Source of the DNA: Balneolaceae bacterium
GTDB taxonomy: Bacteria > Bacteroidota > Rhodothermia > Balneolales > Balneolaceae
NCBI GenBank assembly: GCA_017643365.1
Contig: JAEPNO010000024.1
Coordinates: forward strand, 1-39,886
Length of the DNA stretch: 39,886 bases
Direction: 5' to 3'
Made by a program: the position numbers and the translations under genes. Shown here in pieces: positions 15,298-22,779 of the stretch. Positions within the stretch are counted from its first letter, which is position 1; every line of letters starts with the position of its first letter. The notes beneath the pieces were generated by a model. It saw nothing but the letters and a program-made list of their open reading frames with translations. It made no database searches and was not told where the DNA came from.

Positions 15298-17601
15298 ATG
15301 GTCATCAAATCTGTTCGTAAACTCGTGTTATGCGGGTTCTTTTTCGGCGTGCTGTTATCGCTATTACCCACCCAGATATTCGCCCAAACCAGATCAACGC
15401 TCCGTGTACTCGTAATTTCTGAGGAAGATGGTAACCCCATCATTGGCGCAAACGTAATTCTGTTCCGCAAAAGCGGCACCATGTATAAAGCCGGTGCTAC
15501 CAATGCCGATGGATTATGGGAATTCATCAACGTAAATAATGGAACCTATGATTTAGCCATTTCATCGATTGGATTTGAATCGCACGAAGCCGAAATAACA
15601 CTGGCACCCGGCGAGACGAGAGTTTATAGAACCGAATTACCCACCGCAAATTCTGAGCTTGGCGAAGTAATTGTAAGTGGTACCCGAAGTGGTGCAGTTC
15701 AACGTGTTGCCGGTAAACAAACCATTTCCGTTTCCGATATTCAGCTTATCCCGGCACCGGGTCCAGGTGGCGATCTGAGTGTTTATTTACAAACCTTACC
15801 GGGCGTTGTTACCAGTGGTGACCGTGGCGGTGAGTTATTTATTCGAGGAGGTACGCCGGCACAAAACCTAATTTTGGTGGATAAAATGCCGGTTGTAAAA
15901 CCATTCCACATCTCTAACTTATTCTCAGCCTTCCCGCAATCAGTTATCAGTAATGTAGATTTATATGCCGGTGGCTTTGGTGCTGAATATGAAGGCGCTA
16001 CTTCTTCGGTAATGGATGTAAGTTTACGCCAAGGGAATATGCGTAAATTTCAAAGTCAGGTAGCTGCCAGCCCATATATAGTTTCAGCGATGGCTGAAGG
16101 ACCACTTCAAAAAGATAAGCAGTCGCTATTAGTAATGGGTCGATACAGCGTAATTGAGCAAGCAGGACCAAGCTTAACCGGCGAAGATGTGCCTCTAAAG
16201 TTTTCTGATATTCTTGCGCGTTACTCGATCAATTGGGATGGATTTACTTGTAATATGACAGCGCTTCACACCTACGATCGTGGTAAAATTAATCCACAAC
16301 GTGATATTAGCTTAGGTTGGGAAAACACCGCAGTTGGTGCCCGTTGTTTAGGCTATAGCGAAGAGCTTAAAAACTCAGTGGATTTCACCATCGGTTATAG
16401 TATCTACAAAAGTAGCGAAATTGGTTTCGATGATTTAGGCAGAACTTCGAATATTTCGATGGGTTATTTAAGAATGGATAACACCGGTACTGCATTTAAT
16501 CATCCATATAACTACGGTTTCCGTTGGAATCTAAATTTCTACAAAGCGAACTTAGACGAACCATTTCCGGAAATTACAGGTAAACCACAACGTTTTGGAC
16601 TGGGCGCAACCTTAGAAAAGTACACCTCTATTTTCAGTACATATTTAAGCACAGAGTTTAAACCCACAAATACTCTTTCTATCATTCCGGGTTTTACCAC
16701 ACAGATTCGACAAGAAAATGTGAGTATGACGTTCGAGCCCCGCTTAAGAATGACATGGAGACCATTGGGAACCGATAATCAAGAGATCAGCTTTGCAGTT
16801 GGTAAATATGCTCAGCTTCGAGAGGCGATTACCGACGAACGAGATGCCGGTACCGTTTTTTATGTGTACAAACCGGTTGCGGTAGATGATCCTGTGCCAA
16901 CAGCCATTCATGCAATCACGGGATATCGTCAACGTATTGGTAATTTCATCGAAGCCAACATCGAAGCATACTACAAGCATAACAGTAATGTGCCTGTAGC
17001 CGAGTGGACTCGCGAGCCGGGTAACACGATTCGAACCGCATTTGCTGAAGCTGAAACTTACGGTCTTGATCTTCAATTCCAGTTAAAAACCGATTTACTT
17101 TACGTTACCTTAGGTTATGGTTTAGCTGAAGTAGAGTACAGTGCATCAGCCGACGATCTTGTTGCATGGATCGAAACCGACGAGTTTGTTTATAACCCAA
17201 GCCATGATCGTCGCCACCAATTAAATGTGTTAGCGAGTTATAAAATTGGCAAGTTCACAGCTAATGCAATTTGGAGATACAGTAGTGGAGCGCCTTACAC
17301 TAAACTTTACGCCATCGATTTGATTGTACGTGTTCCATACCAAGATCCAATCCAAAACCAGGGTAAAGCCGTTACCTTGTATTCGGTGCCTTTCGATGGA
17401 ACACTACCTGCATTTCAGCGACTTGATGTGTCAATCGATAGAAAGTTTCAGCTTTCTCCAACCTTAGAACTGGAGACCGAAATTGGGGCTATCAACAGTT
17501 ACGATATGACCAACGTGTTCTATTTTGATGTAAATACATTACGCCAGGTTAATGAGTTACCTATGTTGCCGTATGCATCCATTAGTTTGAACATCAATTA
17601 A
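15298..17601 (+). CDS. TonB-dependent receptor with carboxypeptidase-regulatory-like domain
   Basis: A 767-residue outer-membrane receptor. The signal peptide ends at IFAQ (about residue 29). A CarboxypepD_reg-like domain follows (about 34-115; LVISEEDGNPIIGANVIL, AISSIGFESHEAEI), then the plug with GGDLSVYLQTLPGVV, GELFIRGGTPAQ and LVDKMPVVKPFHISNLFSAF, then the barrel. The plan is the same as the receptor at 12056-14326, but the sequence is clearly diverged, so it is not a recent duplicate. Two DUF4249 lipoprotein genes follow at 38 and 9 bp, giving a three-gene uptake operon. The substrate is unknown. Confidence 0.94.
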   Translation: MVIKSVRKLVLCGFFFGVLLSLLPTQIFAQTRSTLRVLVISEEDGNPIIGANVILFRKSGTMYKAGATNADGLWEFINVNNGTYDLAISSIGFESHEAEITLAPGETRVYRTELPTANSELGEVIVSGTRSGAVQRVAGKQTISVSDIQLIPAPGPGGDLSVYLQTLPGVVTSGDRGGELFIRGGTPAQNLILVDKMPVVKPFHISNLFSAFPQSVISNVDLYAGGFGAEYEGATSSVMDVSLRQGNMRKFQSQVAASPYIVSAMAEGPLQKDKQSLLVMGRYSVIEQAGPSLTGEDVPLKFSDILARYSINWDGFTCNMTALHTYDRGKINPQRDISLGWENTAVGARCLGYSEELKNSVDFTIGYSIYKSSEIGFDDLGRTSNISMGYLRMDNTGTAFNHPYNYGFRWNLNFYKANLDEPFPEITGKPQRFGLGATLEKYTSIFSTYLSTEFKPTNTLSIIPGFTTQIRQENVSMTFEPRLRMTWRPLGTDNQEISFAVGKYAQLREAITDERDAGTVFYVYKPVAVDDPVPTAIHAITGYRQRIGNFIEANIEAYYKHNSNVPVAEWTREPGNTIRTAFAEAETYGLDLQFQLKTDLLYVTLGYGLAEVEYSASADDLVAWIETDEFVYNPSHDRRHQLNVLASYKIGKFTANAIWRYSSGAPYTKLYAIDLIVRVPYQDPIQNQGKAVTLYSVPFDGTLPAFQRLDVSIDRKFQLSPTLELETEIGAINSYDMTNVFYFDVNTLRQVNELPMLPYASISLNIN

Positions 17602-17639
17602 TCGCTCCAGAAAAAAATTAAAAAAGAGATTTTTAAAAA

Positions 17640-18524
17640 ATGAAGACTATGTCTATTAAATACTTTGGAGTTCTTTTAATCGCAGTTGCCGGATTTATGG
17701 CATGTGATGAAGTTTTCATAGAGCCATTTGAAGCTGCTGACGCAGATTACTCGGTTTATGGTGCCATAGAGCTCGACTCTACCACAAATTATGTTCGAGT
17801 TAAAGACATTCAATCGCCTCTGTTAGCCAACCTCGAAGAGTTACGTAATTTCACGGTAACCTTCGAAAACATGGAAACAGGTGCCTCGAAACAACTTTCC
17901 GATTCTATAATCTACTTCAATAATAATCCTACGATGAATTTTATCATCGAAGAAGATCTTGAACCGCGAACTGCCTACAAATTAACTATTGAAGGCTCGG
18001 AAGGAGAGGTGGCAACAACTACCGCAACTACGCCGGGTGTTTCAACCCTTTCACTTACTCCTGAGGTTACTCAAGACTGTCTGGAAGACATTTTGATCGA
18101 GTTTGATAATGTTCAAGGTGATGAATTCATCCGTTTTGAACTAGGCGTTCAGTATCAAGGAAGTTTTTACTTTGGTGAGGTGAAATCGGTACGTCAGCTA
18201 CAAAAAGTTGAGGGTACCGATAAAGTTGCGGTAATACTAAACATCAAAAACATGTTGGTTGATGTATTTCCACCCGTAGCTGAAGCAACTGTAAATGTGC
18301 CACCACGTCGCTGGAATCCAACCGTAAATTGCAACCGCTTAGATAACGGTGTAATGCGCATCAGGTACACACACTTTGGCCCTGAGTTTAAAGTGATAGA
18401 AGAAAAAACCCTAGCTTTTGATGTGTTGGAATCAGGGGATGTGGACAATGGTATCGGATTTTTTGGTGCTAAAAATTCTAAGCAAATTATTTTCAGAACA
18501 AACGGAGTTCCAAATAATAACTAG
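17640..18524 (+). CDS. DUF4249 lipoprotein, first of a tandem pair
   Basis: A 294-residue predicted lipoprotein. The N-terminus MKTMSIKYFGVLLIAVAGFM leads into a cysteine preceded by GFMA (lipobox-like). An internal ATG at 17649 (MSIKYFG) is an equally good start. DUF4249 traits are DYSVYGAIELDSTTNYVRVK at the start and a C-terminal HFGPEFKVIEE, then NGIGFFGAKN. It shares VFPPVAEATVNVPPRRWNPT with the next protein (IFPPPPEATINIPPRLWLPT), so the pair arose by duplication. It probably partners the receptor encoded just upstream. Confidence 0.88.
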   Translation: MKTMSIKYFGVLLIAVAGFMACDEVFIEPFEAADADYSVYGAIELDSTTNYVRVKDIQSPLLANLEELRNFTVTFENMETGASKQLSDSIIYFNNNPTMNFIIEEDLEPRTAYKLTIEGSEGEVATTTATTPGVSTLSLTPEVTQDCLEDILIEFDNVQGDEFIRFELGVQYQGSFYFGEVKSVRQLQKVEGTDKVAVILNIKNMLVDVFPPVAEATVNVPPRRWNPTVNCNRLDNGVMRIRYTHFGPEFKVIEEKTLAFDVLESGDVDNGIGFFGAKNSKQIIFRTNGVPNNN

Positions 18525-18533
18525 ATATTTGTC

Positions 18534-19406
18534 ATGCATCTTAATCGCTTAGCTTTAGTTTGCCTTCTATTTAGTGTGCTATTGCTTTCATGCGAACGAG
18601 ATCGGGTTATTAACCCATTTGAAGACAACATTGGCACTTATTCAGCCTATGGTGCATTAGATGTAGATAAAGATCTTAATTCAATTCGCATCCGTAATGT
18701 AAGTAACCCTTTTTTGGTTGATAGCATTGTAGGCTATGAAGACGTTTCCGTGTTTTTCTCTGATTTTTCTACCAATACCGAAGTTCAGTTACAAGACACG
18801 ATCATCAATTTTAACGGTAATTACACCTACAATTATTTGATTCGGGAGGATTTGCAACCAGCATCTCAATACGGTATTACCATCCGTTTTGATGGAGATC
18901 AGGAATCAAAAGCTACTTTTACCACACCCGGCTTATCTTTCGCAGATACAACGCCTGATAAATCATCCGGTTGTTTTCAGTTAATGCGAATATCTTTTAA
19001 GAATATAAAACGTCCGGAATATGTAAGAGCGGAAGTAGGGGTTATTTATCAGGGCGAAGAACGCTGGGCAGAAATAAAAACGGTTGACCAAATCGATTAT
19101 GTAGAAGGCAGAGATGAAATGGAGGTAAAGTTAACAGTTACTAACCTTCTGGTTGATATTTTCCCACCACCTCCCGAAGCTACCATAAATATCCCGCCAC
19201 GGCTTTGGTTACCTACCGTAAGGTGCCAAGAACTGGATGTGTATACATTATTTATCCGATATATTCATTTTGGGCCGGAATGGGAGATTTTCCGGGGCAC
19301 AGACTTTCTAGATTTAACTTTTATAGATTCAGAAACCATTGAAAATGGACTCGGATTTATTGGAGCAATAAAACAGGGAGCAACACAATTTATTTTTGAA
19401 TTCTAG
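18534..19406 (+). CDS. DUF4249 lipoprotein, second of a tandem pair
   Basis: A 290-residue predicted lipoprotein with lipobox LLLSC (cysteine near residue 20). Like its upstream paralogue it begins the mature part with an INPFEDN...YSAYGALDVD segment and ends NGLGFIGAIKQGATQFIFEF. Identity with the paralogue is spread over the whole length but moderate. It starts 9 bp after that gene, so it belongs to the same transcript. Two different DUF4249 partners for one receptor could bind different ligands or form a composite lid; this is inference. Confidence 0.88.
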   Translation: MHLNRLALVCLLFSVLLLSCERDRVINPFEDNIGTYSAYGALDVDKDLNSIRIRNVSNPFLVDSIVGYEDVSVFFSDFSTNTEVQLQDTIINFNGNYTYNYLIREDLQPASQYGITIRFDGDQESKATFTTPGLSFADTTPDKSSGCFQLMRISFKNIKRPEYVRAEVGVIYQGEERWAEIKTVDQIDYVEGRDEMEVKLTVTNLLVDIFPPPPEATINIPPRLWLPTVRCQELDVYTLFIRYIHFGPEWEIFRGTDFLDLTFIDSETIENGLGFIGAIKQGATQFIFEF

Positions 19407-19542
19407 CTATAAAATATGAAGTTCGATCTCCTGCAAAATGCGATTCTATGTTAAGGCAATTTATGATTGTATAAAGGAATCTAACTCTTCTTATAGCTGT
19501 AGATTGTTACCATACAGCGGGATCAATAAAACGGTTAAGCTG

Positions 19543-22500
19543 ATGGCAAACACATACAAAGCATACATAGCTACTCTATTTTTTTGTTTGATTTTAAGCG
19601 GGTACAGTTCGGCACAAGAGATGTCGATTCGCTTCGAACAAATCACAACGCAGGATGGACTATCGCAAAGCACTATCAACGATATTTTGCAAGACAGTCG
19701 CGGTTTTTTGTGGTTTGCTACCGAAGATGGCTTGAACCGATACGACGGTTATGAATTCAAAGTATATCGCAACGATCTTTACGATCCATTTTCGATTTCA
19801 TCCAACCAGATATCGAGTATTCTGGAAGACAAAGACGGAGCAATTTGGGTGGGAACCAAAGGAGGTGGCTTAAATAAATTCGATCGAGATCAAGATCGGT
19901 TTTTACGCTTTCAGCACGATAATTCAGATGACACCTCCATCAATCACAATTACATAACAACCTTATTTCAAGATGATATTGGGGTGATTTTGGTGGGCAC
20001 CCAAAGTGGGCTTAATATTTTAAATCCTCGTACAAACACCTTCAGCGTATACAACGAGGTTGATGAACACATGAACCTCAGTACGGCCAATATTACAACC
20101 CTGTTTTTGGATTCGAACAGTTTTATCTGGGTTGGTACTGCAGATGATGGGCTATACAGTTTCGATCGAAAAACATTTGCAATTAAACACTACACCAATA
20201 TTCCAGGCGATATTACTTCGATAAGTGATAACTGGGTTGTCTCCATTTATGAGGATAGAAAACGAACGCTTTGGGTAGGTACACAATCTGGTGGGTTAAA
20301 CATGTTCGATCCAACTACTCAATCATTTAGCAGCTTAAAAGCAGATCCGAATGATCGAAATAGTATTTCGAATAATTGGGTGCTATCGATGTTTGAGGAT
20401 TCCAGAGGAACATTTTGGGTGGGTACCTTAAATGGGCTGAATATTCTTGATAGAGAAACGAATGATTTTACCAATTTCATGGAGCTGAATTATCCAATCA
20501 ACCTTAGTAATAATTCAATTACGTCACTTTTTGAAGATCGTTCGGGGGTATTTTGGGTTGGAACACAAAACGGGGCATTAAATAAATTCATTCGATCCTC
20601 ATCAGAAAGTTTTACCGTTTACCAAAATGATCCATCGAACGCCAATAGTTTGAGTAACAACTCTATTACTTCACTTTTTGAAGATGAATCCGGCGATTTT
20701 TGGGTTGGAACACAGGGTGGAGGTTTAAATCGGCAGGATGCGACTACACTTTCATTCATAAACTATGTGCACGATCCAAACGACGAAACGTCGATTAGCA
20801 GCGACTTTATAAACGCTATTTATCAAGACAGTTTTGGGGATGTATGGGTTGGTACCATCGAAGGATTAAATCTTTACGATGCCGAAAACGATGCCTTTAT
20901 TCATTTCAAGCACGATCCTGAGAACGAAAATACGATTAGTGGAAATATCATTACCACGATATTTGAGGATAGTAAAAATATAATATGGATCGGTACTCTG
21001 AATAACGGCCTAAATGCCTACGACCGTGAATCCAAAGAATTTCGACGATTCTCGCACTCACAAGAAAATCAAAATACCATCAGCCATAATAAAATTTGGT
21101 CGATGTATGAAGATGATCGAAGTGTTTTTTGGGTTGGAACGCATGGATTTGGCTTAAATCGGTATGATCGAGTTCGCGAAGAATTTACTCGATTTACGAA
21201 CGATCCGGACGATCCGACAAGCATCAGTGATAATTTCATTAATGTAATACGACAGGATAATGACGGAAATTTGTGGGTTGGTACTATTAATGGTTTGAAT
21301 AAATTTGACCCTGAAACAGAGACTTTTACGCGATATACCACTGCAAATGGATTGCCAAATAATTTTATCTATGGGATAATTGTTGATTATCGAGGACATC
21401 TCTGGCTTAGTACCAATAACGGAATTGTAGATTTCGATCCCGAAACGGAAAACATCAGAGTTTATGACCGTGGGGATGGATTACCAAGCAATGAGTATCG
21501 ATTTAATGCCTTCCATAAAGGAATCGACGGAACTATGTATTTTGGTGGGATAAATGGGATCGTGATTTTTAAACCTGATAGCATTCGTGATAATCCGTAC
21601 ATCCCGCCGGTTGTTATTACCGACTTCCAGATATTTAACGAAAATGTGCCGATATCATCGGTTGGCTCGCCATTAACAAAATCGATATCAGAAACAGACG
21701 AAATTGAGCTATCATGGCGCGAAAAAGTGTTTTCGTTCGAGTTTTCGGCATTGCACTATGCAGCACCTGAGCAAAATAAGTACATGTATAAAATGGATGG
21801 CTTCGATGCTGATTGGCAAGAAGTAGGCAGCCGAAGATATGTCTCTTATACCAATTTACCACCGGGCGAAACGTACACGTTTATGGTGCGCGCTTCCAAT
21901 AAAGATGGCTTATGGAATAATGACGGAAAATCAATTCGAATAAAAGTGCTGCCTCCGCCATGGCAAACTTGGTGGGCTTTTAGCTTGTACTTTCTATTTG
22001 GTTCCACCATCATTGTTGGTTTTATCAATCACCAGATAGGGAAAGAGCGTAAAAAGAAAGAACAGGTTCAAAAATACAACGAAGAGCTTGAAGCCCTAGT
22101 TAAAGAACGCACCCTATTGCTCGAAAACGAAAAAGAAAAGAGTGATAATCTGCTATACAATATGTTGCCAAAAGGTATTGCCGATGAGATCAAAGAAAAG
22201 GGATTTGCATCACCTCGAAGATATGAAGAAGTGAGCGTTTTGTTTACCGATTTCGAGAACTTCACTTCAACTGCGGCAACTATGTCGGCAAAGAAATTGG
22301 TTTCTGAAGTGAATGAAATATTTGAAGGCTTCGATTCCATTTGCGAACAGTTTGGACTCGAAAAAATCAAAACTATCGGCGATGCCTATTTAGCAGTTTC
22401 CGGCTTGCCCGACGATAAAGAAGATCATGCACTGCTTTGTGTGCAGGCTGCAAAAGCTATGCAAGAGTTCATCGATAAAAGAAACGAATCGGCGGCGGTA

Positions 22501-22779
22501 AAATGGAAAATGAGAATCGGTATCCACAGTGGTAGTTTGATAGCCGGTGTAGTAGGTAAAAAGAAATTCACATACGATATCTGGGGCTCTACGGTGATTT
22601 TAGCTAGCCGAATGGAGGAAGTAGGAGAGATTGGAAAAATTAATATCTCGGCAACTACCTGCGACTTTGTTCACGATTATTACAAGTGCGAATATCGTGG
22701 TAAAGTGCATGTAGAAGGGCAAGGTGATGTTGATATGTATTTTGTTGAAGAAGAGCTGACAAAGCCGATTAATAGCTGA
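19543..22779 (+). CDS. Two-propeller (Reg_prop / Y_Y_Y) sensor fused to class III adenylate cyclase
   Basis: A 1078-residue membrane sensor. The ATG at 19543 gives a signal peptide (MANTYKAYIATLFFCLILSG, cleaved near SSAQ); an ATG at 19438 would hide it. Fourteen propeller blades with W-V-G-T...G-L-N-x-[FY]-D motifs imply two seven-bladed propellers. A Y_Y_Y domain (YMYKMDGFDADWQEVG), one transmembrane helix (about 810-828), a coiled coil and the pre-cyclase LLYNMLPKGIADEIKEKG follow. The cyclase domain has both metal Asp (D903, D947) and the ATP-selecting K943/D1012 pair. At the usual Asn of the N-x-x-x-R motif it has Ile1019, while Arg1023 is kept. The propeller half is typical of hybrid two-component sensors, so the output here would be cAMP rather than phosphotransfer. 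Its stop overlaps the convergent receptor gene by 11 bp. Confidence 0.93.
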   Translation: MANTYKAYIATLFFCLILSGYSSAQEMSIRFEQITTQDGLSQSTINDILQDSRGFLWFATEDGLNRYDGYEFKVYRNDLYDPFSISSNQISSILEDKDGAIWVGTKGGGLNKFDRDQDRFLRFQHDNSDDTSINHNYITTLFQDDIGVILVGTQSGLNILNPRTNTFSVYNEVDEHMNLSTANITTLFLDSNSFIWVGTADDGLYSFDRKTFAIKHYTNIPGDITSISDNWVVSIYEDRKRTLWVGTQSGGLNMFDPTTQSFSSLKADPNDRNSISNNWVLSMFEDSRGTFWVGTLNGLNILDRETNDFTNFMELNYPINLSNNSITSLFEDRSGVFWVGTQNGALNKFIRSSSESFTVYQNDPSNANSLSNNSITSLFEDESGDFWVGTQGGGLNRQDATTLSFINYVHDPNDETSISSDFINAIYQDSFGDVWVGTIEGLNLYDAENDAFIHFKHDPENENTISGNIITTIFEDSKNIIWIGTLNNGLNAYDRESKEFRRFSHSQENQNTISHNKIWSMYEDDRSVFWVGTHGFGLNRYDRVREEFTRFTNDPDDPTSISDNFINVIRQDNDGNLWVGTINGLNKFDPETETFTRYTTANGLPNNFIYGIIVDYRGHLWLSTNNGIVDFDPETENIRVYDRGDGLPSNEYRFNAFHKGIDGTMYFGGINGIVIFKPDSIRDNPYIPPVVITDFQIFNENVPISSVGSPLTKSISETDEIELSWREKVFSFEFSALHYAAPEQNKYMYKMDGFDADWQEVGSRRYVSYTNLPPGETYTFMVRASNKDGLWNNDGKSIRIKVLPPPWQTWWAFSLYFLFGSTIIVGFINHQIGKERKKKEQVQKYNEELEALVKERTLLLENEKEKSDNLLYNMLPKGIADEIKEKGFASPRRYEEVSVLFTDFENFTSTAATMSAKKLVSEVNEIFEGFDSICEQFGLEKIKTIGDAYLAVSGLPDDKEDHALLCVQAAKAMQEFIDKRNESAAVKWKMRIGIHSGSLIAGVVGKKKFTYDIWGSTVILASRMEEVGEIGKINISATTCDFVHDYYKCEYRGKVHVEGQGDVDMYFVEEELTKPINS

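Noticed and set aside
19438-19542. 35-residue extension of the cyclase sensor from an earlier ATG
   Set aside because: It would put the signal peptide in the interior; the ATG at 19543 starts exactly before it.
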